A stretch of DNA of 12,696 nt from DATMQA01 sp035566895 (GCA_035566895.1 DATMQA010000094.1:1-12696), one strand, 5' to 3'; numbered from the stretch's first letter, positions 1 to 6,040 are shown. The notes: generated by a model not told the origin, from the sequence alone. Translations and numbers: made by a program.

Positions 1-187
1 ACAACACGTTCGTAACATACTCCGGCCCCCGGACAAGCTGGGCGTGCGCATCGGGAGCGGCCCCCGGCCAGATCGGCAATTGCGTGTGTCCCGGCGATGG
101 CTGCCAGACATTCGTCTGCGCACCTAGACTGCCACAGGCAAAAACGACGCAGGTAACGAACCCTATCTTTGCGGTCATTCCTTTCAT
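1..187 (-). CDS. Exported alpha/beta-hydrolase-like protein, cassette C11 (C-terminus beyond window)
   Basis: Reading leftward from ATG at 187 gives an open frame to the window edge (62 codons). It begins with a short basic stretch (MKGMTAKIG), a hydrophobic segment and a plausible signal peptidase site near LGA-QT, so the product is probably exported. The mature start, NVWQPSPGHTQLPIWPGAAPD, followed by GPE, resembles the opening of secreted alpha/beta-hydrolase (esterase-like) proteins known from Acidobacteria and Verrucomicrobia. That family link is recalled from motif style; the catalytic Ser-Asp-His residues would lie outside the window. The gene starts 14 bp inside the slot that follows the attC at 201-294, which makes it the most distal cassette visible. 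A second ATG at 178 is possible. The assignment to hydrolase is moderate; a coding frame with a signal peptide is well supported. Confidence 0.65.
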   Translation of the reverse strand, partial: MKGMTAKIGFVTCVVFACGSLGAQTNVWQPSPGHTQLPIWPGAAPDAHAQLVRGPEYVTNVL

Positions 188-200
188 GGCGCTTGATGAT

Positions 201-294
201 GCTTGACGTTCGCGGTCAGGCAGGGCGGGCCAAGCGCGTTCAGAAAGCCACAGAACGGCGGCATCGCCCTTGCCTGCACCGCGCTCTGTTAGGG
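201..294 (-). other. attC recombination site of cassette C10
   Basis: The site is bounded by GCTTGAC (201-207, one mismatch to RYYYAAC) and GTTAGGG (288-294, one mismatch to GTTRRRY). The inner arms CGCGGTCAGGCAGGGCG and CGCCCTTGCCTGCACCGCG pair almost completely, giving the folded single-strand shape that integron integrases recognise. The last codon of the C10 gene (stop at 289-291) lies inside the site. Confidence 0.75.
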
Positions 295-546
295 CTGCGC
301 ATCTTGGCCTCTCTTACGAAAGGTCGCATACAAGTAGCACGAAATCGCACAGCAAATCGCTCCGGCCCCGGCTAGGCAAATCCCCAAACGCATGTAGCCG
401 ATGGGACCTATGTATCCCTCGCTGTCCCAGCCCGGCTCGTGTGCTTCGGGCGGCAGAGGGACTCGATAGTAATGGTCACAGGACGCGAAACCAAAGACAA
501 TCGCGAGGATGCCCACCACAAGAAGCGCTCTGGACCAAGCTCTCAT
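289..546 (-). CDS. Small two-helix membrane protein, cassette C10
   Basis: The 85-residue product starts at ATG 546, eight bases beyond the neighbouring attC boundary. Two hydrophobic helices are visible: residues about 7-23 (ALLVVGILAIVFGFASC) and about 52-74 (MRLGICLAGAGAICCAISCYLYA), separated by a polar loop rich in Pro, Gly and Tyr. The tail is basic (RKRGQDAQP), which favours a cytoplasmic C-terminus. A lipobox-like VFGFASC ends the first helix, so processing as a lipoprotein is an alternative to two membrane spans. I recognise no family and assign no function. Small membrane proteins of unknown role are frequent in integron cassettes, and the position between two attC sites is the best evidence that the gene is real. 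Confidence 0.65.
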   Translation of the reverse strand: MRAWSRALLVVGILAIVFGFASCDHYYRVPLPPEAHEPGWDSEGYIGPIGYMRLGICLAGAGAICCAISCYLYATFRKRGQDAQP

Positions 547-553
547 CGGAAAC

Positions 554-695
554 CCCTAACGGTCCATATAGGCACAGCCGCCGGAGCGGAGCGTCAGCCT
601 GCAATGATGATGTTCGAGTTTCATAAATCGGTCAACTGCTCGGCGCGGCGGCGCTTGCCTGGAGCGCCTTCTTCGCCCCTCCCTCTTGGTTCAAA
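554..695 (-). other. Degenerate attC site of cassette C9
   Basis: The left core is CCCTAAC (554-560) and the interior from about 565 to 666 is clearly the same sequence as the attC at 2748-2871, including GGCACAGCCGCCGGAGC and the shared central segment AATGATGATGTTCGAGTT. On the right, the expected core immediately after GAGCGCC is missing; the nearest candidate is GTTCAAA at 689-695, displaced by about 18 extra bases. The C9 reading frame runs through this half. The site is probably impaired for recombination. Confidence 0.6.
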
Positions 696-1115
696 TCTCT
701 CAATCACCTCCGTTTCTTGGTTCTCCGGCGTAACGATGCCGGGTAGCCCGACAATATCCACCAAATCCTGGAGAAAGGCACATAGCGCCGCCCATCTCGG
801 TGGAGTGCGATAGTCTTCGGGGCGAAAATCCAACTCGATTTCAGAATCCGAAAAAAAGTGGCAGCACAGAAAGCCGTCGCCGACTGGAACACTGAGGCAA
901 GGCGATGCGGTGGCACGCAGAGCGAAGATGTCCTCGAACGTGGAAGGAAGCGGCGAGACCTGTGTATCGACTCGGAAGCAATCGTCTCGAATGCTGAGCC
1001 GCACAAATCCGAGAAAGCGGTTCCAGTGGAATGCACTCGCGCCGAAAACGTAGAAGTCACGCAACGATCCGTCCGACGCAAGGTCTGGAACAATATCCTG
1101 GAACTGACGTGGCAT
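621..1115 (-). CDS. Hypothetical protein, cassette C9
   Basis: The 164-residue product starts at ATG 1115, eleven bases inside the slot after the attC at 1126-1221. The body (residues about 1-135) looks like a soluble globular protein with mixed hydrophobic and acidic segments: FYVFGASAFHWNRFLGFVRLS near the start, then SEIELDFRPEDYRTPPRWAALCAFLQDLVDIVGLPGIVTPE. There is no signal peptide or membrane helix. The last 25 or so residues (ERFEPRGRGEEGAPGKRRRAEQ) are basic, unlike the rest, and are encoded by attC sequence, so they are probably an extension caused by loss of an earlier stop rather than a functional domain. I do not recognise the family; the N-terminal pattern loosely recalls small immunity-type or uncharacterised cassette proteins, which is only an impression. 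Confidence 0.65.
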   Translation of the reverse strand: MPRQFQDIVPDLASDGSLRDFYVFGASAFHWNRFLGFVRLSIRDDCFRVDTQVSPLPSTFEDIFALRATASPCLSVPVGDGFLCCHFFSDSEIELDFRPEDYRTPPRWAALCAFLQDLVDIVGLPGIVTPENQETEVIERFEPRGRGEEGAPGKRRRAEQLTDL

Positions 1116-1125
1116 GGGTCAATGG

Positions 1126-1221
1126 GGCGAACGACAGAACTGAGCGATGCGGGCGGCAAAGTGCGTCCGAATTGACAACGGACACGGCCCGCCCGCATTC
1201 GCTCCAGTGATTTTGTTAGCC
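1126..1221 (-). other. attC recombination site of cassette C8
   Basis: The cores are GGCGAAC (1126-1132) and GTTAGCC (1215-1221), both somewhat off consensus. The arms are strong: GAGCGATGCGGGCGG near the left pairs with CCGCCCGCATTCGCTC near the right. The stop codon of the macro-domain gene falls at 1216-1218, inside the right core. Confidence 0.75.
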
Positions 1222-1755
1222 CTGTTGTTTCCAGTTTTCATTGATCGCTCTGGCCGCCTTACTTAAACGGTCAAACTCTTCCACGTCGCGGCATACTACG
1301 GCGAAGCTCTGGACGCTTGACTCGTCATACTCGTCGCAAACCTGATCAGCGATGCGGACGAATTTGTTCAGATCCAAGTCTCCGTAGCCTGCACCAAGTG
1401 GGCTCGTGATCACGGATTTGATGCTCGCAAGCTCCACGCACCGCCGCACGCACTTTCTCAGGATCGCCAGGACCGTTTCGGGCCGGGTGTAATAAAGTTC
1501 ATCTGTCGCGACGGTGTGGAAAATGATTTTCCAAGGCATTCCCGGCGATCTCGTTTCGAAAACATCCCCCACTTCTGCCATTTGTCGCCCAGTACCCCCT
1601 GAACAGCAGAGGAGTTCATTTTGAATAGCCAGGCCAAACCTCTCCAAGAGTGCCGCGCCAACGCCCCCGGTCAGTGCCAGCCGAACATTGGTCGAATAGA
1701 TGAGTGCGTCGCCTTGAGCATCGATGATGTTCGACCTGATAAGTTGGCGCTTCAT
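1216..1755 (-). CDS. Macro-domain protein (ADP-ribose binding/processing), cassette C8
   Basis: The 179-residue product is essentially a single macro domain. Visible family signatures are the first strand and loop GDALIYSTNVRL (residues about 15-26, the position of GDI-x-x-hydrophobic-V-N-AAN in classical members), the glycine loop TGGVGAALLERFG (about 29-41) and the second phosphate-binding loop SPLGAGYGDLD (about 117-127), which corresponds to the G-x-G-x-x-G-hydrophobic motif. Macro domains bind ADP-ribose or related nucleotides, and some members remove ADP-ribose from proteins or DNA or handle ADP-ribose-1''-phosphate. The usual AAN asparagine dyad is altered (STN), so hydrolase activity is uncertain while ligand binding is likely. 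It starts at ATG 1755, five bases from the neighbouring attC. A role in stress or in countering ADP-ribosylating toxins is inference. No partner toxin gene is adjacent. Confidence 0.8.
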   Translation of the reverse strand: MKRQLIRSNIIDAQGDALIYSTNVRLALTGGVGAALLERFGLAIQNELLCCSGGTGRQMAEVGDVFETRSPGMPWKIIFHTVATDELYYTRPETVLAILRKCVRRCVELASIKSVITSPLGAGYGDLDLNKFVRIADQVCDEYDESSVQSFAVVCRDVEEFDRLSKAARAINENWKQQG

Positions 1756-1759
1756 AGTT

Positions 1760-1885
1760 GGCTAACGCCGCGCCTCACCTACCGCCGCCGGAGATGCGGG
1801 TGGAGCGCAGAAACGATACACAAACAAGGGCGAGCCTGCGAGCGGAAAGCGCAGGCGGCGGTTAGGTGCAGGCGCCTCGTTGGGC
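1760..1885 (-). other. attC recombination site of cassette C7
   Basis: The cores are GGCTAAC (1760-1766, one mismatch) and GTTGGGC (1879-1885, perfect GTTRRRY). The outer arms AACGCCGCGCCTCACCTACC and GGTTAGGTGCAGGCGCC plus GGCGGC pair over more than 20 positions. An inner GTTAGGT at 1861-1867 also fits the consensus, but the arm pairing supports the outer core. Confidence 0.8.
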
Positions 1886-1894
1886 AGCGTCATA

Positions 1895-2356
1895 TCACTT
1901 GCCACTCCTCTCCATCGCCTCAGGGATGCGCTTGATGATCTCGCCGGGTGGCTGCGGACGCAAGAGGATGACCTGTGTCAGATTGGTATCATAACCAAAC
2001 TGGAGGGCGACTCCTATCGTCTTGGGAGAATACCAGCCAAGCTTGCCGCCATCGGTGGTGTCGGTTGGCTCCTGCGCTGGAGCACCAAATGCCTCCCGCA
2101 GAAACGCCTCAACCTCGAAGAACCGCTCGCGGGGCAGATGCAAAACCACGCCATACTGGTCCTCGGAGTAGCTCCAATTCCCGCCGACCACCGGTAGGCC
2201 GTTGGTGGCTACCGGACGCGCGCCACGCTTCAGAGCCTGATGTATGACGAACTGGCCCATGTCGCCTGTGCCTTTGGTAAAGCGCATCTCTTTCTCGCCT
2301 GCGCAGCCACAAACAAACAAGAGTGCAACAGCAGTTAATAACGCGAGTCTTTGCAT
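1895..2356 (-). CDS. Lipoprotein, cassette C7 (homologous to C1)
   Basis: From ATG 2356 the product is 153 residues; a GTG two codons upstream (2362) is an alternative start. It begins with a lipoprotein signal: MQRLALLTAVALLFVCGC, with a cysteine at the end of the hydrophobic run. The mature part contains DMGQFVIHQALKRGARPVAT, NGLPVVGGNWSYSEDQYGV, then FFEVEAFLREAFG, a Gly/Trp segment and VALQFGYDTNLTQVILL. This order of motifs recurs in the C1 cassette gene at 6604-6987 (AGQFMLQ, GGRPVSTNGLP, LGGEWSYIQDEHGVGL, EVQAFLASAFG, GAAIYLQTNN), so the two are diverged copies of one family. The product is probably anchored in the outer or inner membrane. I do not know the function of the family. Confidence 0.75.
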   Translation of the reverse strand: MQRLALLTAVALLFVCGCAGEKEMRFTKGTGDMGQFVIHQALKRGARPVATNGLPVVGGNWSYSEDQYGVVLHLPRERFFEVEAFLREAFGAPAQEPTDTTDGGKLGWYSPKTIGVALQFGYDTNLTQVILLRPQPPGEIIKRIPEAMERSGK

Positions 2357-2369
2357 ACGCACGCGAGCG

Positions 2370-2458
2370 GCCCAACGCCCGTGATGAGGTGCGGCAGGCC
2401 GAGCGCGGTAAACATGGAACAGGCGCGGAATCCCGCCGTCGCCTCGATCACGTTAGGC
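2370..2458 (-). other. attC recombination site of cassette C6
   Basis: Both cores are perfect matches: GCCCAAC at 2370-2376 and GTTAGGC at 2452-2458. The arms GTGATGAGGTGCGGC and GCCGTCGCCTCGATCAC pair with one bulge. The stop codon of the C6 gene lies in the right core. Confidence 0.85.
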
Positions 2459-2743
2459 CGATGCTCTGTATTCAGCGATCTCTTCACTGGTGAGTTCATG
2501 CGGATATAAATCGCGGCCCTTGGCCCACCCGCCACCCCAAATGATATCCATGGCATCTGTGATAGCGTCTGCCTTTGGGTCGTCGCCCTGAAACAACAGA
2601 TGATAGTGCTCATAGAGAAAGTATAAATCTATCTGCGAGACTCCCTCGTCACGAAGTGCGTGCGCCAAGTCCCACAGACTGGGCCCTGGTGATTCAGAAC
2701 CTAACGCCTGCTCAAACCTCTGCATATGTTCGGGGCGCTTCAT
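2453..2743 (-). CDS. Small acidic soluble protein, cassette C6
   Basis: The 96-residue product starts at ATG 2743, five bases from the neighbouring attC, with GCTGCT rather than a clear ribosome-binding site in front. It has no signal peptide or membrane helix. The sequence is helical and acidic: SLWDLAHALRDEGVSQIDLYFLYEHYHLLF in the first half, then DAITDAMDIIWGGGWAKGRDLYPHELTSEEIAEYRA. The pattern of a short helix pair followed by a Trp/Gly-containing loop and an ELT segment resembles uncharacterised small bacterial proteins in which an LWDLA-x(n)-LRDEG-hydrophobic-SQ motif is followed by a D-x-hydrophobic-D-x-hydrophobic segment. I know no function for these. The compact cassette placement supports a genuine gene. 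Confidence 0.7.
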   Translation of the reverse strand: MKRPEHMQRFEQALGSESPGPSLWDLAHALRDEGVSQIDLYFLYEHYHLLFQGDDPKADAITDAMDIIWGGGWAKGRDLYPHELTSEEIAEYRASA

Positions 2744-2747
2744 AGCA

Positions 2748-2871
2748 GCCTAACGCGCCAGCTCAGGCACAGCCGCCGGAGCCGGAGGTGACCTGAAATG
2801 ATGATGTTCGAGTTCCATAAACTGGTCAACAGCACGGCGGGGCGGCTGTTGCCTGAAGCGCCGGGTTGAAC
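2748..2871 (-). other. attC recombination site of cassette slot C5
   Basis: The cores are GCCTAAC (2748-2754) and GTTGAAC (2865-2871), both perfect. The arms GCGCCAGCTCAGGCACAGCC and GGCGGCTGTTGCCTGAAGCG pair well. Its central part, AATGATGATGTTCGAGTT, is shared with the degenerate site at 554-695. The IS91-like element lies directly to the right of the GTTGAAC core. Confidence 0.85.
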
Positions 2872-2937
2872 GAAGCCGCTGCGCGGGGAGGGAGATTGGA
2901 GGCGTAAGGGAGGTCCCGGAGTTCCACACTTCGGGTC

Positions 2938-3828
2938 ATGAATAATATATATTCCAATCCAACTCCCTTACGCCAAAAGTTCATCGAGTATCTCACGCTC
3001 AACCGCAAGGCTGAGCGCACGGTTCACGCTTACGTCAGTTTCATCTATGCGCTGGCCAAGTATTACCGGCGCTCACCCGAGTTGCTCGGTCCCCAGGACC
3101 TTCAACACTGGCTTTATCACCTAATCGCCGAGCGCAAGCAAGCCGCTTCCACCGTCAACCTCGCCATCAACGCCGTGCGCTCCTTCTACGGCGGAATGCT
3201 CCAGCGCGATATCGAAGCGCTCCTGCGTCAGATCAAACGCCCCAAACGCCCCACTCGCGCGCCTCGGGTTTACAGCATGGCCGAAATCGAAAGGCTCCTG
3301 ACTCTCGGGACCGAGGGCAACCTGCGCGCCCGCGCTTTCCTTAGTTGCGTCTATGGCGGCGGACTGCGCCTCTCGGAAGCCACTCACATCCGCATCAAGG
3401 ATCTGGACAGTGACCGCCAGCGCTTGCTGGTCTCTCACCCCAAGGGCCAACGCCAACGCTACACGCTCTTGAGCGCCAATCTGCTGGTTGTCCTGCGGCA
3501 ATACTATCGCCAAGCCCACCCCAAAGATTTCCTCTTTCCCGGCGATGAACCCCTCCAACCTATGAGCAAAGGCACCGGCCAAAGCATCTTCTATGGCGCC
3601 GTGGCCAGGAGCGGCCTGCCCGACCGCGGCGGCATCCATTGCCTGCGCCATAGTTTTGCCACCCATTGCCTGGAGAACGGCATCGAGATTACCGTGGTTC
3701 AAACCCTCCTGGGCCATGCCTCGCTTCACACCACGGCCGGCTATCTCCACGTGCGCGCCGAACGCCTGGCCCAGATCCAGAGCCCGCTTGGATTGCTCGA
3801 TCTCAAGTCGCCGCTGATCCCCTCATGA
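2938..3828 (+). CDS. Tyrosine recombinase (XerC/D-like) of the IS91-like element
   Basis: The 296-residue protein is a complete tyrosine recombinase that cuts and rejoins DNA through a 3'-phosphotyrosine link. The N-terminal SAM-like core-binding domain spans residues about 10-95 (LRQKFIEYLTLNRKAERTVHAY, then STVNLAINAVRSFY). The catalytic domain follows, with all expected residues: Arg144 in GGGLRLSE, Lys169 in HPKGQR, His234 and Arg237 in HCLRHSF, His260 in LLGHAS and nucleophile Tyr269 in TAGYLHV. It is not the integron integrase, as it lacks the extra alpha-helical insert typical of IntI. The stop overlaps the transposase start (ATGA, 3825-3828), which points to translational coupling and joint action. 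ATG 2938 is chosen because it starts the full core-binding domain; the upstream region is polypurine-rich (GGAGG at about 2901 and 2906) but has no well-spaced ribosome-binding site. Confidence 0.9.
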   Translation: MNNIYSNPTPLRQKFIEYLTLNRKAERTVHAYVSFIYALAKYYRRSPELLGPQDLQHWLYHLIAERKQAASTVNLAINAVRSFYGGMLQRDIEALLRQIKRPKRPTRAPRVYSMAEIERLLTLGTEGNLRARAFLSCVYGGGLRLSEATHIRIKDLDSDRQRLLVSHPKGQRQRYTLLSANLLVVLRQYYRQAHPKDFLFPGDEPLQPMSKGTGQSIFYGAVARSGLPDRGGIHCLRHSFATHCLENGIEITVVQTLLGHASLHTTAGYLHVRAERLAQIQSPLGLLDLKSPLIPS

Positions 3829-5051
3829 GCTGCCACTCCGGCCCCGTGCCGGAGTTGACGGTCGCCCAAGTGTTGAAGGTATTCCTGCCCGAATACCTCG
3901 ACCGTCATTCTGTGCCAACTCATCATCTGAAGGTCCTGCGCCGTCTGGCCCGGTGTCGCTCCGGCGAACTGGGCTGGACGGTTTGGCAATGTCAGCAATG
4001 CCACCGCTCCCACTGGCGGCCTCACGGCTGCGGCGACCGGCATTGTCCCTCCTGCCAGCATCAGCGCAGCTTGCAGTGGCTGCAGCGCCAACGCAGTTCT
4101 CTCTTGCCCGTCCGCTACTTCCACTGGGTCTTCACCCTGCCGGCAGCTTTGCGCGCGATGGTGCTGCAAAACCCGGCCGCGCTCTACTCGTTGCTCTTTG
4201 AGAGCGTCAGCGCCACACTGCTGCAATTCGGCCACGAACGCTTCCAGGCCGAGTTGGGCATCACCGCCATCCTCCACACCTGGGGCCAGAACCTGATGAA
4301 TCACCCGCATCTGCATTGCCTGGTCACCGGTGGCGGACTGACTCCCAAAAATACCTGGGCCGGACCCACGCAAGCACGCTGGCTCTTCCCTGTGCAGGCA
4401 GTGGCCAAAATGTACCAGGGCAAGTTCTGCGCCGCACTGCTCCAACTGCACACCACCGGCAAACTCCAGTTCCACGGAGAGTTGCAACACCTCCAGGCCC
4501 CGGCTGCCTTCGCGGCACTGCTGCGCCAGGTCCGCTCCCGCCGCTGGATCGTTTTTGCCAAGGGCTCCGTCGTGGGACCCGACTGCGTCCTGGACTATCT
4601 GGGACGCTACACTCATCGCGTCGCCATCAGCAACTCGCGGCTGCGCGCCATCGATCCCAGCGCTCGCACCGTTACCTTTACCTATAAAGATTACGCCGAT
4701 GCCAGCCGCATCAAACCCATGCCCTTGAGGGGAGTCGAATTCATCCGGCGCTTCCGGCTGCACCTGCTGCCGCCGAGCTTCACCAAAATCCGTCACTACG
4801 GATTGCTCGGGAACAATCGTCGCCACCAGCGCGTGCCCCTGGCACGAACCGCCCTGGAAACCTCACCACTGCGCTTCAGTCCAAAGCTCGCCCAGCCTCC
4901 CTTGACCCCGACCGCCCCTCCGTTCCTCTGCCCACACTGCCAGAGCACCCTACTGCGCTGCATCGGCCGAGCCGATCGCTGGGGCAAACTAACCCTCTTT
5001 ACCCGCGCCATACTCCTGGCCGCGGTTCCTCTTTACGCCGACAGCTCATGA
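3825..5051 (+). CDS. IS91-family transposase (HUH/Y2, rolling-circle type)
   Basis: The 408-residue protein starts at the ATG that overlaps the recombinase stop; the frame is open further upstream, but that part is read from recombinase codons. The N-terminal zinc-binding domain shows Cys56-x2-Cys59 and Cys69 to Cys77 (CGDRHCPSCQ). The nuclease domain contains HPHLHC with the metal-binding HUH pair His162/His164, and YLGRY with the two catalytic tyrosines Tyr258 and Tyr262. These are the hallmarks of IS91 transposases, which nick one strand and move DNA by rolling-circle replication. A second CPHC zinc motif (369-372), followed by a basic tail, ends the protein. Length and motifs match the family, with no frameshift. 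IS91-type one-ended transposition can carry neighbouring DNA, so it could also mobilise adjacent cassettes. Confidence 0.93.
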   Translation: MSCHSGPVPELTVAQVLKVFLPEYLDRHSVPTHHLKVLRRLARCRSGELGWTVWQCQQCHRSHWRPHGCGDRHCPSCQHQRSLQWLQRQRSSLLPVRYFHWVFTLPAALRAMVLQNPAALYSLLFESVSATLLQFGHERFQAELGITAILHTWGQNLMNHPHLHCLVTGGGLTPKNTWAGPTQARWLFPVQAVAKMYQGKFCAALLQLHTTGKLQFHGELQHLQAPAAFAALLRQVRSRRWIVFAKGSVVGPDCVLDYLGRYTHRVAISNSRLRAIDPSARTVTFTYKDYADASRIKPMPLRGVEFIRRFRLHLLPPSFTKIRHYGLLGNNRRHQRVPLARTALETSPLRFSPKLAQPPLTPTAPPFLCPHCQSTLLRCIGRADRWGKLTLFTRAILLAAVPLYADSS

Positions 5052-5313
5052 ACCACTTGTTTGCCCAACCGATGCACCGCCCGGCCAGACCGCCACGCCG
5101 TTTTGAGCGCACCAACGGTCACGCTCAATCTTTGTCATTAGGTCGCTCGCAGCACCATTGCTTCCTCCACCAACTCACGCTGGACCACCAAACGCTCCCT
5201 ACCGCTGAGCCAGGCAACGCAGGATTTCAATCGGCACGCTGGCCAATTCGCCGTCGAGTGAACAACTTCCGGCTACTTCTCCTCTAGCATCGCACGCCCG
5301 CCGCAGCCGCTTC
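5052..5313. other. Non-coding right end of the IS91-like element
   Basis: No supported gene lies here; a short plus-strand frame has no domain or credible start signal. In IS91-family elements the segment downstream of the transposase contains the origin of rolling-circle transfer. The last 17 bases (5297-5313) mirror the left edge at 2872-2888. I see no strong hairpin that would fix the origin precisely. Confidence 0.45.
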
Positions 5314-5405
5314 GTCCAACCTGCGAGGTAAGCAGCGCGCCCGGCCATCAACAATTCAAGAGCGATTCAGCCGGGCGCGCTGCCTACCTCGCATCCCTGT
5401 TATGC
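5314..5405 (-). other. attC recombination site of cassette C4, near-perfect hairpin
   Basis: The cores are GTCCAAC (5314-5320, perfect) and GTTATGC (5399-5405, one mismatch). The arms TGCGAGGTAAGCAGCGCGCC... (5322-5345) and ...GGCGCGCTGCCTACCTCGCA (to 5393) pair over 24 bases with a single mismatch, the strongest palindrome in the window. The C4 stop codon at 5384 lies inside it. The structure could also act as a transcription terminator for the cassette transcript. Confidence 0.88.
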
Positions 5406-5698
5406 CGTTTCCGGAGCAAGAATGCGGCCGCAGCAACCAGCGAAACCACCACCGCCTGAAAAGGGAATACAAGATACACGAATGGGCCGATGTGAATCCC
5501 GGACCGAGAATCGTAAATGGTAAGCGCTAGGGGCCAACCCAAGTTCCAAACAGGATATCCCGGGTCAGAGCCCGTGTAGCGAAAGTAGGGAGCCCCGCGC
5601 CATGGGAACAGATCCATCACGACAAAGACGACAAGACAACCAATGGCGACACGCCACCAAACCCGAGTCTGTCCACTGGACTGATCACGCATAGGCAT
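5384..5698 (-). CDS. Small two-helix membrane protein, cassette C4
   Basis: The start chosen is ATG 5698, which overlaps the attC core of the neighbouring site (GTTATGCC), giving 104 residues; an ATG two codons later is equally possible, and a start at 5740 would lie in attC sequence. Two hydrophobic helices are visible: residues about 15-31 (RVAIGCLVVFVVMDLFP) and about 76-94 (VYLVFPFQAVVVSLVAAAAFLL), with a Tyr/Gly/Pro-rich loop between (PYFRYTGSDPGYPVWNLG). The tail is basic (RKRHNRDAR), suggesting both ends are cytoplasmic. The final residues are encoded by the attC arm. I recognise no family; the helix-loop-helix layout resembles that of cassette C10 but I see no clear sequence match. 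Confidence 0.65.
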   Translation of the reverse strand: MPMRDQSSGQTRVWWRVAIGCLVVFVVMDLFPWRGAPYFRYTGSDPGYPVWNLGWPLALTIYDSRSGIHIGPFVYLVFPFQAVVVSLVAAAAFLLRKRHNRDAR

Positions 5699-5781
5699 AA
5701 CACCAAATAGGCGCGCCGGGCCGCTGAGCCAGGAAATCACGGACGGCGCAACCCGGCGTCGCCTGGAGCGACGGGTTAAAC
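5695..5781 (-). other. attC recombination site of cassette C3
   Basis: The cores are GCATAAC (5695-5701, one mismatch) and GTTAAAC (5775-5781, perfect). Pairing is moderate, the clearest part being CGCCGGGCCG at the left against CCCGGCG at the right. The C3 stop codon lies in the right core and the C4 start overlaps the left core. Confidence 0.7.
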
Positions 5782-6030
5782 ATTAGGCTCATGTGGTAGT
5801 TCCTGGGCCTCTCTCAGTGGACCTGGTGGGCGCGGGCGCAATGCGCACGGCTTCCCGGCAGCGCCCTCGTCCGAATCCTCTACCAACTCGACCGAAAGCA
5901 GGCGGACACCAGGCAATTTTACCGTCTCGAACGCTTTGCGAGCGTCCGCAGCGGAAGCCGCCGGCATGCTATAGGCTTCAACTTTCTCGCTGGCAGCCCA
6001 CCGGATTTTGTATGTCCTCATGACGCTCAT
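5776..6030 (-). CDS. Small hypothetical protein, cassette C3
   Basis: The 84-residue frame starts at ATG 6030; a second ATG three codons later (6021, MRTYKIRW) is an equally good start. The first 50 residues look like a compact alpha/beta unit: a strand (TYKIRWA), a loop, a helix rich in Ala (SAADARKAFETV) and a strand (GVRLLSVELVE). The remaining 30 residues are Pro/Arg-rich and look unfolded. The gene starts 11 bp from the attC core at 6041-6047 and its stop is inside the next attC, so it fills its cassette completely. I do not recognise the protein and suggest no function. Confidence 0.6.
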   Translation of the reverse strand: MSVMRTYKIRWAASEKVEAYSMPAASAADARKAFETVKLPGVRLLSVELVEDSDEGAAGKPCALRPRPPGPLREAQELPHEPNV

Positions 6031-6040
6031 ATGCGGAGAT

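Larger units (their letters stand above)
2872..5313 (+). mobile_element. IS91-like element with tyrosine recombinase, filling cassette slot C5
   Basis: The element carries an XerC/D-type recombinase and an IS91-family HUH transposase that overlap by 4 bp, an arrangement known in part of the IS91 family. Its exact ends are inferred. The left edge reads GAAGCCGCTGCG from 2872, immediately after an attC core containing GAAC. The right edge, read on the minus strand from 5313, gives GAAGCGGCTGCG, immediately beside GGAC. IS91-family elements are known to insert next to GAAC-, GGAC- or CAAG-type tetranucleotides without duplicating target bases, which fits. The 262 bp after the transposase (5052-5313) hold no supported gene and would include the replication-origin end. 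Both genes appear intact, so the element may be active. Confidence 0.7.

Noticed and set aside
439..813. Plus-strand frames overlapping the cassette genes
   Set aside because: They cross attC palindromes and lack motifs, while the minus-strand frames begin and end at attC boundaries as cassette genes should.
2938..3828. Recombinase at 2938 as the integron's own integrase
   Set aside because: It lacks the IntI-specific insert, is coupled to an IS91 transposase and sits within the array. The intI remnant is at 7104 in the normal divergent position.
3741..4826. Antisense open frame of 361 codons across the transposase
   Set aside because: The plus-strand frame has intact HUH, YxxxY and zinc motifs. 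The antisense translation shows none and is explained by base composition.
5048..5287. Short plus-strand frame after the transposase
   Set aside because: There is no domain or ribosome-binding site, and it falls in the non-coding end expected for an IS91-like element.
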